From Anaerolineaceae bacterium (GTDB lineage Bacteria; Chloroflexota; Anaerolineae; Aggregatilineales; Phototrophicaceae), in assembly GCA_002702065.1 (NCBI GenBank), contig NZXX01000001.1, positions 2,480,001 through 2,544,000 of the forward strand: a stretch of 64,000 nt of DNA. Direction: 5' to 3'. The position numbers and the translations under genes are program-made. Positions 17,025-26,466 of the stretch are shown here, piece by piece; the first letter of the stretch is position 1; every line of letters begins with the position of its first letter. Below the pieces are notes generated by a model. The model was given only the letters and a program-made list of their open reading frames with translations, was not told the origin of the DNA and did not search any database.

Positions 17025-19883
17025 TCAGCCCAGCGCCTGAGCCACCAGCTCGACCGGGTGCCAGACGCGGTGGCCAGCCTCGTCAATCTGGGTCCGGCAC
17101 GATGTCCCCGGTGCGGCGACCAGCGCATCAGGCCGGGCGGCAATCGCCGGCAGCAGCCGCTGATTGGCAATCTTCAACGACAGCTCATAGTGTTCGTAGC
17201 CGAAGCTGCCCGCCACGCCACAACAGCCAGAATCAATCTCGCTCACCGTTGCGTTCGGGATCGCTTGTAACAGCGCTTTGGTCGAGGTGGTCCCCCACAA
17301 TGCCTTTTGATGGCAATGACCGTGCAGCAGTATTTCGCGGGGCTGCTCGTCCCATGTGATCTGTGCGCGGTTTTCCGCAAGCTGCTCGACTAACCAGCTT
17401 TCTGCACTCATGCACACCGACGCCACCAACGCCGCGTCCGATTGCAACGGCTCATCGACCAAACCGGGATAATCATCGACGAAGGCCGACTGGCAGCTTG
17501 GTTCCAGAAAAATGAATGGGCCGTCAGCTGTCCGTTTACTCAGATGCTGGACATTCGCCGTCGCCATCTGCTTGGCCTGATCCAGCAACCCCTTGGAGAT
17601 GGCAGGTCGACCACAACAGCCCTGATCCGGCAAGCGCATCACCCCCAGCCGCACGCCCAGCGCGTCCGCCACCCGCAGCAAGGCATGCCCCACTTCCGGG
17701 TGATTAAACTCGGTAAACGTGTCGATAACCAGCGTCGCATCGACCTCGCCCGAGGCGGCAGAGGAGGTTGCCCAACGCGAAAATCGCCGGTTCGTGAGTG
17801 CGGGCAATGGGCGCTCGGTTGGCAAACCCGCGACCCGTGCCAGCGCCTGCCCCACTGAACTGGTCAGCATCAGGTTGCTGATACCCGGCATCAGGCTGCC
17901 CAGCGCGTTGAGCCGGTGGATGTTGGCAAAAATGCGCGAGGTCAGCGGTGTGCCATGAACATCATGGTAGGCAGCCAGAAACTCAGCTTTCATGCGGGCC
18001 ACGTCCACCGATGATGGGCATTCCGCTTTACAGGCTTTGCACGACAGGCACAGATCAAAAACCCCATGTACCGCTTCACTGCCCAGATGATCGGGCCGCA
18101 GATGACCGGACATCGCCAGCCTTAGCGCATTGGCGCGCCCGCGTGTCGCATGAGCTTCGTCCAGCGTGCCCATGTACGACGGACACATGGTGCCATCGCC
18201 TTCCTTACGGCATACCCCGGCCCCATTGCACATCTCTGCTGCACCGCTCAGCCCGCCATCCGCCGACCAGTCAAAGCGTGTGTCCAACTCGATCACACTG
18301 TATTCCGGTGTGTAGCGCAGCGTCGACGGATCGTCCATCAGGGTGGCATCCACGATCTTGCCGGGGTTCATCAGGTTATCCGGGTCGAATGCCGTTTTGA
18401 TCGCCTTGAAAGCGCCCATCAACGGCTTGCCAAATAATTTTTCACCGAACTCGCTGCGCGAAAGACCTTTGCCGTGCTCGCCGGTAATGGTGCCGCTGTA
18501 CTTGATGGCAGCGTCGGTGGCGGCTTCAGCGATCTGGCGATACTGCTGGCGGCCTTTGATAGACTTCAGGTTGACCAGTGGCCGAACGTGGAGGCAGCCA
18601 GCACTGGCGTGGGCGTAAATCGAATACGTCGTCCCTGCCTCACGCACAATGCGGTCAATATCGTCGATATAATCCGCCAGATTTTCAACCGGCACCGCCG
18701 CATCCTCAACAAATGCAATGGGCTTGGCTTCGCTGCGTTCGCTCATCAACAGGCCCAAACCTGCCTTGCGCACCGCCCACACGTTGGCCTGCTCCTGCGC
18801 GGTCGTCGCCAGCGTGATCACCCCCTTGTGCCCGATGCGTGCCATCAACGCCTTAAGCGAGTCCACGTGGGCGGATAACTCGGCATCACTCTCGCCATAG
18901 AACTCAACGGCCAGCAAGGAAGCCGGGTCACCCTCGACAAACTGCACCAGACGCGGCGCAAATTCCGGGTTGAGCCGGGTACGGTCCATCAACATGCGGT
19001 CCATCATTTCAACCGCCGTTGGATTCAACTCCAGAATGCGCGGCGTCGCTTCCAGTGATTCACGCACTGTATCAAAATGGAGCAGCGCCAGCCGCCGCAT
19101 CTTCGGCACCGGCACCAGATTCAGCTCGGCCTGAACAATTGTGCCCAGCGTGCCTTCAGAACCGGCAAACAACCAGTTCAGGTCGACATCATCCGGGTCG
19201 ATCTTGTTGAGTGCATAACCGGCCACGGTGCGGAATGTCTTGGGGAAACGCGCCGCAATCTCATCCTGATGATCGCGGGCCAGCGACGCGACTTTTTGCC
19301 GCAGCGCATTCAGGCTGGCCTGGCTGTCGTCCAGCCACACCCGTTCGCCCGACGCCAGCACCACCTCAAGGCGCTTGACATGATCCGCCGTCATCCCATA
19401 CAGGATGCTGTGTGAACCGGACGCGTTATTCCCGATGCAACCGCCAACCGTCGCGCGTTCGGCGCTGGCGGGGTCCGGCCCGACCATCATGCCCATGCCG
19501 CGCAGTTGTTTGTTCAGATGCCCCAGCACCAGCCCCGGCTCCACCGTGACTGACGAGGTATCGGCATTCACACCACGCACCCGGCGCATGTGCCGGCTGA
19601 AATCCATCACCACGGCCTTGCCAACCGTCTGCCCGGCGAGGCTGCTCCCACCCCCGCGCGGCAGCAGCGGCGCATGATGCTTGCGGGCGACTTCATGGAT
19701 CGCTACCACATCATCCGCGTTGCGGGGGAAAGTGACCCCAATCGGCATGATCTGGTAATTGCTGGCGTCCGTGCTGTAAAGCAGCCGTGTCATATAATCG
19801 AATTTGACTTGGCCTTCGCCAATTGCTGTTTGCAAATCAGCAACCAGTTCTCTTGCTGCGTTGTCCTGCTGTATTGCCGCCAT
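17025..19883 (-). CDS. FAD-linked oxidase fused to Fe-S oxidoreductase (D-lactate dehydrogenase-like)
   Basis: This 952-residue fusion combines an FAD-binding PCMH domain (about 40-220, with RGGGSSLAGQ and GGCIGNNASGSHS), a C-terminal FAD-oxidase domain (about 265-520, with the GEHGKGLSRSEF end), two [4Fe-4S] clusters (a Cys group near CNGAGVCR and the CLSCKACKAECPSSVDV set), and two CCG domains (GCCGRP and GCCGVAGSFG) that bind another redox centre. This matches YdiJ/Dld-type enzymes that oxidise D-2-hydroxy acids such as D-lactate or glycolate and pass electrons to quinone or another acceptor. AAGG lies just before the ATG. It is last in an amidase-SDR-oxidase operon with a 15-base gap. Confidence 0.92.
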   Translation of the reverse strand: MAAIQQDNAARELVADLQTAIGEGQVKFDYMTRLLYSTDASNYQIMPIGVTFPRNADDVVAIHEVARKHHAPLLPRGGGSSLAGQTVGKAVVMDFSRHMRRVRGVNADTSSVTVEPGLVLGHLNKQLRGMGMMVGPDPASAERATVGGCIGNNASGSHSILYGMTADHVKRLEVVLASGERVWLDDSQASLNALRQKVASLARDHQDEIAARFPKTFRTVAGYALNKIDPDDVDLNWLFAGSEGTLGTIVQAELNLVPVPKMRRLALLHFDTVRESLEATPRILELNPTAVEMMDRMLMDRTRLNPEFAPRLVQFVEGDPASLLAVEFYGESDAELSAHVDSLKALMARIGHKGVITLATTAQEQANVWAVRKAGLGLLMSERSEAKPIAFVEDAAVPVENLADYIDDIDRIVREAGTTYSIYAHASAGCLHVRPLVNLKSIKGRQQYRQIAEAATDAAIKYSGTITGEHGKGLSRSEFGEKLFGKPLMGAFKAIKTAFDPDNLMNPGKIVDATLMDDPSTLRYTPEYSVIELDTRFDWSADGGLSGAAEMCNGAGVCRKEGDGTMCPSYMGTLDEAHATRGRANALRLAMSGHLRPDHLGSEAVHGVFDLCLSCKACKAECPSSVDVARMKAEFLAAYHDVHGTPLTSRIFANIHRLNALGSLMPGISNLMLTSSVGQALARVAGLPTERPLPALTNRRFSRWATSSAASGEVDATLVIDTFTEFNHPEVGHALLRVADALGVRLGVMRLPDQGCCGRPAISKGLLDQAKQMATANVQHLSKRTADGPFIFLEPSCQSAFVDDYPGLVDEPLQSDAALVASVCMSAESWLVEQLAENRAQITWDEQPREILLHGHCHQKALWGTTSTKALLQAIPNATVSEIDSGCCGVAGSFGYEHYELSLKIANQRLLPAIAARPDALVAAPGTSCRTQIDEAGHRVWHPVELVAQALG

Positions 19884-19898
19884 GTCTGACCTTACAAA

Positions 19899-20648
19899 CT
19901 AATAGGTTGCCCGACCACCGGACAAATCAAAAATGAACCCTGTGTTGAAGCTGGCCTCCTCAGACACAATCCAGCAGGCCAGCGCTGCTACCTCGTCGAC
20001 TGTTCCCAGTCGCTTCATCGGAATTTTAGCGATCATGTAATCCAGCATCGTCTGCGACGTGTCTTCATTCATCGGTGTGCGAATCACCGCCGGGGCGATC
20101 CCGTTGACAGTAATGCCGGACTCCGCATATTCCTTGCCGACCCCCTTCACCAGTCCCATCAGCCCAGCTTTGGACGAGGCATAGCCCACCATACCGGGGT
20201 TGCCTTCCTTACCACCCATCGACGCCATATGCAGGATACGCCCGTAATTGCGGGGCAGCATGTGCTGCACGGCATATTTGGTGGTCAGGTAAGCGCCGCG
20301 TAGATTAACCCGAATCACACGGTCGAATTCTTCCGCCGGAAAATCGAGGATTGGCACACCGGTCGGCCCGGCAATACCCGCGCAGTTGACCATGATATCA
20401 ACCTGCCCGTACTGATCCGCCACCTGCTGGAAAGCGCCACGAACGGACTCTTCATCGCCAATATCTACCTGGAACGTCCCGGCTGCGTTTATCTGGGCTG
20501 CAGTCTGATCAAGGCTGTCCTGGTTAATATCGAACAGGATAACCTGCCCGCCCTCCGCCGCGATGCGTCCGGCGATACCTGCGCCAATGCCACTCGCGCC
20601 GCCCGTAACCACGGCCACGCGATCTTTAAAACGGTCTGCAACAATCAT
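19899..20648 (-). CDS. SDR-family oxidoreductase
   Basis: The 249-residue classical short-chain dehydrogenase has the cofactor motif TGGASGIGAG near residue 15, an NCAG motif, a catalytic Ser in HMASMGG, and the YASSKAG active site (Tyr and Lys four apart). An acidic residue after the second strand (LFDINQD) favours NAD over NADP. It resembles 3-oxoacyl-ACP reductase/sugar-alcohol dehydrogenase types; the substrate is unknown. GGAG lies 9 bases before the ATG. It sits 2 bases after the amidase stop and 15 bases before the FAD/Fe-S oxidase, so the three genes are almost certainly one operon. Confidence 0.92.
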   Translation of the reverse strand: MIVADRFKDRVAVVTGGASGIGAGIAGRIAAEGGQVILFDINQDSLDQTAAQINAAGTFQVDIGDEESVRGAFQQVADQYGQVDIMVNCAGIAGPTGVPILDFPAEEFDRVIRVNLRGAYLTTKYAVQHMLPRNYGRILHMASMGGKEGNPGMVGYASSKAGLMGLVKGVGKEYAESGITVNGIAPAVIRTPMNEDTSQTMLDYMIAKIPMKRLGTVDEVAALACWIVSEEASFNTGFIFDLSGGRATY

Positions 20649-20650
20649 CT

Positions 20651-22285
20651 TTATGAACTCCGTTTTTCAATAGTAAGCGGCGGATACTGTAAATGATAGT
20701 CCGTCGCATCCTGATAAGCTTTTGCTACTGTCAGCGTTTCGGCTTCTTTGTACAGGCCGCCGATAAACGAAATGCTGGTTGGTGTGCCTTTTTCCGTAAA
20801 GCCATTCGGCACCACCACCGCCGGGTGCCCGGTCAGGTTGGTCAGCGCCAGCACATCGCCCCCGAACGAAGGCGAGACAAATACGTCCACTGTTTTCATG
20901 ATTGCGGCCATGTCCTGCATCAGCAACCGGCGGACACGATTGGCCTGAATATATTCAACAGCCGGAATCAACCGCGCTGCCCGGAACAGATTGGGCCAGG
21001 CGTCGTCATCTTGCCGGGTCAGTAAATCATCCTGATCACTGCGAGTCAAGTCATCGAATGCCGCAGCAGCCTCGGCAAAGAGGGTGATCTTCAGCACGTC
21101 GACATCATATTCCGGCAAGGTGATGGGCATCAGTTCAACCCCTAGTCCTCGCAGCACATCCAGCACTGCCCCATCGTGCGGGTTTGTTTCCTCGTCCGCT
21201 TCGGCAAACGCCTCTGCGACATAACCAATCCGCAAGTCCGCCAGCCGCTGGTCCGGCTCCCATACGAAGGGGGCGTCAGACACTGTCCGGTCCAGGCCAT
21301 CCGGCCCATAAATTGCCGTCAGCACCAGCGCGCAGTCCTCCACCGTCCGGCAGATGGGGCCAATTTTATCCATCGTCCAGCTAAGCGCCATCGCCCCCTG
21401 CCGGCTGACACGTCCAAAAGTCGGGCGCAGCCCGGTTGCGCCACACCGGGTCGAAGGCGACACAATCGAACCCAGCGTCTCCGTCCCAATTGCAAACCCA
21501 ACCAGCCCGGCAGCCGTTGCGGCAGAGGACCCGGCTGACGACCCGCTGGACCCTTCGCTGATGTCCCAGGGGTTTTTGGTCACGCCACCAAACCACACAT
21601 CCCCATAAGCCAGCGCACCCAGCGTCAGTTTGGCGACCAGCACCGCACCGGCCTCCTCCAACCGCCGGACCACGGTAGCATCTTCATCAATCATCTGGTC
21701 ACGGAATGGCGCTGCACCCCATGTCGTTTTATAGCCACGAGTCGCCAGCAGGTCCTTTGCACCCCAGGGGATACCGTGCAATGGTCCGCGATAACGCCCG
21801 GCGGCAATTTCGGCATCCGCTCGTTTGGCCTGCGTCAGAGCCAGGTCTTCCGTGAGCGTGACCACACACTGCAAAACGGGATCGTAGCGGCGCAAACGGT
21901 CAAGGTACAACGCCGTCAGTTCAACCGACGAGACCTGACGCGTGCGCACCAATTGCGCCAGATGCGTCACCGGGTAAAACGCGACATCTTCCAGATGGTC
22001 AGGACGTTTCAGATTCGGTATATCGCGCACAACAAACTGCCGGGGACAGTCGGCCGCAGGGGTTGCTTGTTCGACAACCGGGTTAAAATAAAACGATGGG
22101 CTGACGTCATTTTCCAGCTTGATGCGCCGCAGCGAGTCGTAGTGCTGGCGTCGTTCCTGAACAATTGCCAGCATCTGCTGACATTCTTCAGGCGTAAAGC
22201 CAAGCCCCAGAAGCTGCGCTGCCTTTGCCAGCATGTCGGAATTCACTGAACGATCATCACTGGCGAATTGGTTTTCTTCAGTCAT
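20651..22285 (-). CDS. Amidase-signature enzyme
   Basis: From the ATG at 22285 the protein has 544 residues; a GTG at 22315 would add 10. The amidase-signature Ser-cisSer-Lys triad can be placed as Lys177 (WGAKDLL), Ser249 in a Ser-rich loop and Ser273 (ETLGSIVSPS), with the expected 24-residue spacing between the serines. The glycine normally found in the nucleophile loop is replaced by Leu271, seen in some family members. The ~80-residue N-terminal extension is helical and unlike GatA. It is therefore more likely a catabolic amidase/hydantoinase-like enzyme than tRNA amidotransferase; no gatB or gatC is nearby. It is the first gene of an operon with the SDR and FAD/Fe-S oxidase. Confidence 0.9.
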   Translation of the reverse strand: MTEENQFASDDRSVNSDMLAKAAQLLGLGFTPEECQQMLAIVQERRQHYDSLRRIKLENDVSPSFYFNPVVEQATPAADCPRQFVVRDIPNLKRPDHLEDVAFYPVTHLAQLVRTRQVSSVELTALYLDRLRRYDPVLQCVVTLTEDLALTQAKRADAEIAAGRYRGPLHGIPWGAKDLLATRGYKTTWGAAPFRDQMIDEDATVVRRLEEAGAVLVAKLTLGALAYGDVWFGGVTKNPWDISEGSSGSSAGSSAATAAGLVGFAIGTETLGSIVSPSTRCGATGLRPTFGRVSRQGAMALSWTMDKIGPICRTVEDCALVLTAIYGPDGLDRTVSDAPFVWEPDQRLADLRIGYVAEAFAEADEETNPHDGAVLDVLRGLGVELMPITLPEYDVDVLKITLFAEAAAAFDDLTRSDQDDLLTRQDDDAWPNLFRAARLIPAVEYIQANRVRRLLMQDMAAIMKTVDVFVSPSFGGDVLALTNLTGHPAVVVPNGFTEKGTPTSISFIGGLYKEAETLTVAKAYQDATDYHLQYPPLTIEKRSS

Positions 22286-22561
22286 TTCTGGTAAAGTACT
22301 CGTAAAAAAGAACACTTCATCGGTGAAGATGGGTATAATCAGGTCAAGTTAATCCAAATTTGGCACAAAAAGCAAATGATCACTTTAAGACGGTTGATGT
22401 TGTTTACAATTAACAAACATAACCTCAACCAAACTTTTTATTAGCGAAGTTGTATCATATACTCAAGTAACTTTTGTGGAGTTATTTAACAAAAACGTCG
22501 GTAGTCTCGGTATACTTAGACTATATTCGTCACACGCAGTTATCTGGTCGGGGCCTAGAGT
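22286..22561. other. Divergent intergenic region, AT-rich
   Basis: 276 bases separate the divergent amidase and STAND-regulator genes. I see a 10-bp palindrome CCAAATTTGG at 22354-22363, a TATAAT at 22335-22340 without a good -35 box, and TATACT/TATATT elements close to the regulator start. No promoter is convincing enough to call separately. The palindrome could be an operator. Confidence 0.4.
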
Positions 22562-25500
22562 ATGTCTTCGGCGCATCAAAACAGCAGTACACAGGGAAGC
22601 TCAGGGCCTGGCCTCATTGAACGTTCGCGCCTGATTGAAAAGCTCAAACAGGCTGTAGATCACCGGCTCACACTCATCAGTGCGCCGCCAGGCTATGGCA
22701 AAACAACACTGGCGAATCAGTTCATGCGCCAGTCGCCCCTGCCGGTGGTCTGGCACACGATCGAACCCGGACAGCGCGATGTTCCGATTCTGCATCAGCG
22801 CGCGTTGTCTGTGCTTGAACCACTGGTTCCCGGCATCCAGCATTTGCCCACGGCTTATGGTAACCCACCCGTCGAATTGGCGACGCATATTGGTGATTAC
22901 CTGCGGGAATATTTAACCGGGCCGATCTTCTATATTATTGATGATGCACACCATCTGGCCGGTTCACCCACAGCCGAGTTATGGCTGCGCACATTAGTCA
23001 CGCAAATCCCGGCCTCCTGTCGTATCATCATCATCAGTCGCATTTTGCCGGACCTCCCCCTGACGGAGATGATCGCCCGGCGTGAAGTACTCGCCGTCGG
23101 CCAGGAAGAACTTAAGTTCCGGCGCGACGAGATTCATGCGCTGGCGACTCGCATTCGCGGCCGGCCACCTACACATATCGAAGTTGAAGATTGGGAAGTC
23201 CGCCTGGAAGGGTGGCCTGCCGGTACGATACTGGCCCTGCAACCTCTTCCGGAAGAACTCGAACGGGTCATGCTGCGCGGTGGTGTTGGACCAGAAGCCC
23301 TGTTCAGCGATCTCGCACGTTCCATGCTTCAGGCCCAACCACCCGGTCTGCGCAATTTTCTGCTCGCGACATCCACCCTTTCTCGCCTGACACCCGAACT
23401 GTGCAGCGAAGCCCTGCAACTGCCCGATGCAACCTCGCTGCTGGTGCAGGCGCTCAACCGCAATATGTTTCTGGCCCGCGTCACCGGTGGCCTGGCCTAT
23501 CACACCCTGTTTCGGGGCTTTCTACAGAGTCAGCTCTACGATACCGATCCATCCTTCTTTCTTGAATTACATAACAAAGCCGCCAAATGGTTCGAGAAAC
23601 AGGATCAAGTCGTTGAAGCAGTCGAACACTATCTCATCGCCGGGCAGACCCATCGGGCAGTCGTGCTGGTCGAACGCGTCGCCGATACCTTTTTCGTACA
23701 GGGCAGAAATGAAGCGCTGCTCGATTGGTGGGATAACCTCAAGGGGTCACGGCAGGATACACCGCACCTGCTCTGCGCCTGCGCCAAGATTCATATCGAG
23801 CATTACAATTACGATGTGGCGCAGAACGAATTACACACTGCGGAAAAATCATTTCTGCGGGTGAAAAATCGGGCTGGTGCCGCCGAAACCCGCATTCTTC
23901 GAGCGATGCTGCACCTGCAAAAAGGTGACTATGGGCAAGCCGCGGAATTATCGCAGCACTTTCTGGAAGAATCGCCCGATATTGCGCACTTGCACGGACG
24001 CGCCTTAATGATTCTGGGCACGGCGCAGCTCAACATGGGTAATATTGCAGAAGCGACAGATTATCTCGAAAGAGCCCTGCCGTTATATCGTGCCGATGGT
24101 GACGCCTACGCCATTTCAAGCGTGCTCCAAAACCTCGAAGTTGCCTATAACAGCCTGGGGCGTTTAGAAGAATCTGCCGCCTGTTTGCAGGAAGTTGTCG
24201 CCCTCCGCCGTCAGTTAGGTAATACGGGTGCGTTGGCCCTTGCCCTCAACAATCTTGGTGTGCATTACCACCAGTACAGCGATTATGATGCGGCCCTCAA
24301 CACATTTCAGGAAGGCCTGAGCGTGGTGGCGCGGGTGCCGAACCAGCGTGCCGAGAGCTACCTGCTCTGGAGTATGGGGGACTTGCAGCGCGACCGCGGC
24401 GCTTGTAACGACGCACGCCAGCTTTACAACAAATCGCTTGAATTGATCGACGTGGGCGAGCCGTATCTGACCAGCTCGGTATTGATCAGCGTTTCCGTTC
24501 TGGAGCGCTGGCAGGGCAACCTGCGTGAAGCGGCATCGCTGGCGACAGAAGCGACCATGCTGGCGGAAAAACATCAATTTGGCGTGCTGAAAGCCCAGGC
24601 ACAGGCCGCCATCTGGGCCGCACGCATCCCCAATGATCCGCACCAGGCGTATACCAAGCTGATTGCCGTTGCGGAGCAACTGCGGACCAGTGGCGTGCAG
24701 ATTGAATTAATGCAGGTGCTGGCCCTGTGTATCCACGCCGCGCAACAAAAATCGGACCACAAAGCAGCCAGCAATCACCTGGAGGAAGCGCTGGAAATTG
24801 CCGGCACGCTGGGCAGTGCGCAGGCCCTCGCCGCTGAAATGATGAGCGCACCCGCCATGGAGACACTCATCAAACCGCGAAGCGCCAGCCATCAAATGCT
24901 GGTTCGTGCGCTGAAACAGCTGCGCGAGGTTCGTTATGTGCCGCCAACCGTTGGGCCACAGCCGACCATCGAAACCATCCACAAGGACACATTCAAATTA
25001 CGCGTGCTGACGCTGGGGCAGGAAATGGTCGAGCGCGACAACCAGCGCATTACCACGTCAGACTGGCGCGCCAATGCTGCGCGGGAATTGTTCTACTATA
25101 TTCTGTTTTGTGGGCCGGTCAGCCGCGAGGAGATCAACCTCGAATTCTGGCCGGACAGCCCGGCCAGCCGTGCGCGCTCACGTTTTCATACGACCCTGTA
25201 TCGCGCGCGCCATGCGCTGGGCGAAAATGTCATCATCTTCCAGGATGACGTTGAAATCTACCAGTTAAGCCCCGAAACCGAAATCTGGTGCGATGCTCAG
25301 GAACTGGAGTCACTGACAACCCAGGCACGCTTACTGTCTCCGCGTGATGCCCGCACCGAAGATTTGTGGCAAAAAGCGGCGTCACTCTATCAGGGCGATT
25401 TTTTGCCGGGCATTGACCGTGAGTGGGTGATTGCACGCCGCGAAGCCCTGCACGACGCTTATATCGAGGCACTCATCGGCGTGGGCGAATGTGCACGTGC

Positions 25501-25723
25501 CCGCAATGACCTGCGCGCAGCCATTAACTCGTTCAAGCAGGCGCTGGATATCGAACCCTATCGCGAAGACATCAACCGCGCCATTATGATTTGTTACGCC
25601 AACCTCGGCGAAAAACATCAGATCCTTACCCATCTCCACAAGCTGCGCGAACTCCTGCGCGAAGACCTGGCGGTCGAGCCATCACCGGAAACAATCGAGC
25701 TGGCTAACCGGCTACTCGCCTAG
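22562..25723 (+). CDS. MalT-like STAND ATPase with TPRs and C-terminal BTAD regulator domain
   Basis: The 1053-residue protein starts with a STAND-type NTPase: Walker A in SAPPGYGKTTL (about 40-50), a hydrophobic-acidic Walker B (FYIIDDAHHL), then a winged-helix region. Residues about 340-800 hold tetratricopeptide-like repeats (ALALNNLGVHYHQ, Leu-Gly-Ala patterns every ~34-40 residues). The C-terminus (about 820-1053) has an OmpR-like DNA-binding segment followed by a bacterial transcriptional activator domain (BTAD) with YQGDFLPGIDREWV, as in the SARP/AfsR group. It is probably a ligand- or ATP-switched transcriptional activator. A strong terminator follows, and the small-protein locus lies immediately downstream, which makes it a plausible regulator of that locus. 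Confidence 0.9.
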   Translation: MSSAHQNSSTQGSSGPGLIERSRLIEKLKQAVDHRLTLISAPPGYGKTTLANQFMRQSPLPVVWHTIEPGQRDVPILHQRALSVLEPLVPGIQHLPTAYGNPPVELATHIGDYLREYLTGPIFYIIDDAHHLAGSPTAELWLRTLVTQIPASCRIIIISRILPDLPLTEMIARREVLAVGQEELKFRRDEIHALATRIRGRPPTHIEVEDWEVRLEGWPAGTILALQPLPEELERVMLRGGVGPEALFSDLARSMLQAQPPGLRNFLLATSTLSRLTPELCSEALQLPDATSLLVQALNRNMFLARVTGGLAYHTLFRGFLQSQLYDTDPSFFLELHNKAAKWFEKQDQVVEAVEHYLIAGQTHRAVVLVERVADTFFVQGRNEALLDWWDNLKGSRQDTPHLLCACAKIHIEHYNYDVAQNELHTAEKSFLRVKNRAGAAETRILRAMLHLQKGDYGQAAELSQHFLEESPDIAHLHGRALMILGTAQLNMGNIAEATDYLERALPLYRADGDAYAISSVLQNLEVAYNSLGRLEESAACLQEVVALRRQLGNTGALALALNNLGVHYHQYSDYDAALNTFQEGLSVVARVPNQRAESYLLWSMGDLQRDRGACNDARQLYNKSLELIDVGEPYLTSSVLISVSVLERWQGNLREAASLATEATMLAEKHQFGVLKAQAQAAIWAARIPNDPHQAYTKLIAVAEQLRTSGVQIELMQVLALCIHAAQQKSDHKAASNHLEEALEIAGTLGSAQALAAEMMSAPAMETLIKPRSASHQMLVRALKQLREVRYVPPTVGPQPTIETIHKDTFKLRVLTLGQEMVERDNQRITTSDWRANAARELFYYILFCGPVSREEINLEFWPDSPASRARSRFHTTLYRARHALGENVIIFQDDVEIYQLSPETEIWCDAQELESLTTQARLLSPRDARTEDLWQKAASLYQGDFLPGIDREWVIARREALHDAYIEALIGVGECARARNDLRAAINSFKQALDIEPYREDINRAIMICYANLGEKHQILTHLHKLRELLREDLAVEPSPETIELANRLLA

Positions 25724-25743
25724 AAGGCAGCCCGCTCCACCAG

Positions 25744-25772
25744 AAATCGCCTCTTTTTCGGGCGATTTTTTA
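25744..25772 (+). terminator. Rho-independent terminator of the STAND regulator
   Basis: AAATCGCC (25744-25751) pairs with GGCGATTT (25761-25768) around a T-rich loop, followed by a T-run. Confidence 0.85.
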
Positions 25773-25818
25773 TTTTCCCCATATTCCTGCGTTTTGGTAA
25801 GCACTTTGTTCAGCACCC

Positions 25819-25864
25819 CCTGTTATCTTGTCAGCATACAGGAAAACGATCAAGACAACAGGAG
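25819..25864 (+). promoter_or_regulatory. Hairpin overlapping the ribosome binding site of the 52-aa ORF
   Basis: CCTGTTATCTTG (25819-25830) can pair with CAAGACAACAGG (25851-25862) at 11 of 12 positions, with a 20-base loop. The 3' arm covers the first three bases of the AGGAG ribosome binding site (25860-25864), so folding could hide the site. Whether it forms in the cell is inference. Confidence 0.5.
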
Positions 25865-25872
25865 CCATGATC

Positions 25873-26031
25873 ATGAAGACCTCATCCATTCTGCTGACAA
25901 GCTGGTTCAATGCTGATCCTCACCGCGCCAAAATGGTGTTTGCCGGTGTAGCCGCTATCCTCATGCTCGTGGGGCTGGGCACCGGCTACGAAGAAGCACT
26001 GGCTGGCAAAGCAACCACCGGGCCACACTGA
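25873..26031 (+). CDS. Small single-pass membrane peptide (52 aa)
   Basis: The best start is the ATG at 25873, eight bases after AGGAG. An ATG at 25867 is only 2 bases from that site, and the upstream extension to 25828 crosses it. The product has a short N-terminal segment with SWFNADPHRAK, one hydrophobic helix (about residues 20-37), then GYEEALAGKATTGPH. No family is recognised. The strong ribosome binding site, its position just before the 108-residue small-protein gene, and the hairpin over its translation start argue that it is real. It could be a small membrane partner or leader-like peptide. Confidence 0.55.
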   Translation: MKTSSILLTSWFNADPHRAKMVFAGVAAILMLVGLGTGYEEALAGKATTGPH

Positions 26032-26139
26032 TTCAGCAGGCCATTGTTACCAACGTTTATGAATGACTTTTTCGTCAAAGCAGCACCGAAGAACCCCATC
26101 GCTCACAATGGCGAGTCGTTCGGCAAAGGAGATTACAAA

Positions 26140-26466
26140 ATGGCAAGCCTGAAAGAAACACCGACAATGGACGTCCTGCCCTGGCCCAATGGTCATGGCT
26201 TTAAAGGTACGGAAACCTGGTGGGACTATGTCCGCGGTAAAGAAGAAAGCAAACGACTGGACAACCTGATGGGTCTGGCACTGCTTGATGAAGATATCCG
26301 CAACAGGCTCGTGAAAGAGCGTGACGCCTCATTGTTTGCCGCGTTTGAACTCTCGTCTCAGACACAGGCATGGCTCCGCTCGATCAAAGCCACCTCATTA
26401 ACCGAATTCGCGGCGGCTGTCGTAGCCGGTCCGAAGGCCGATCAATACCTGGAGGAAGCTTCTTGA
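26140..26466 (+). CDS. Small protein resembling Os1348/LigA-like families (108 aa)
   Basis: The ATG at 26140 has AAAGGAG at 8-base spacing; an upstream in-frame ATG at 26059 has no ribosome binding site. Residues about 45-100 follow the pattern of a small helical family described as Os1348/Franean1_4349-type or LigA-like: LMGLALLDEDIRNRL, then a middle helix, FELSSQTQAWLRSI, and ATSLTEFAAAVV (the general LLxDxxxRxxL ... LSxEExxxLxxI ... SLxEFAxxL layout). Some members are putative RiPP precursors. This one has only about 11 residues after the domain and no Cys, so a peptide core is doubtful. The N-terminal 40 residues (DVLPWPNGHGFKGTETWWDY) are unusual and aromatic. The function is unknown and the family assignment is from memory of the pattern. 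Confidence 0.6.
   Translation: MASLKETPTMDVLPWPNGHGFKGTETWWDYVRGKEESKRLDNLMGLALLDEDIRNRLVKERDASLFAAFELSSQTQAWLRSIKATSLTEFAAAVVAGPKADQYLEEAS

Noticed and set aside
20651..22285. GatA subunit of the tRNA amidotransferase
   Set aside because: It has an extra N-terminal extension, no gatB/gatC neighbours and catabolic neighbours, so a metabolic amidase is more likely.
25744..25772. Part of the small-protein locus regulatory structure
   Set aside because: A normal stem with a T-run directly after the STAND gene; it is the terminator of that gene.
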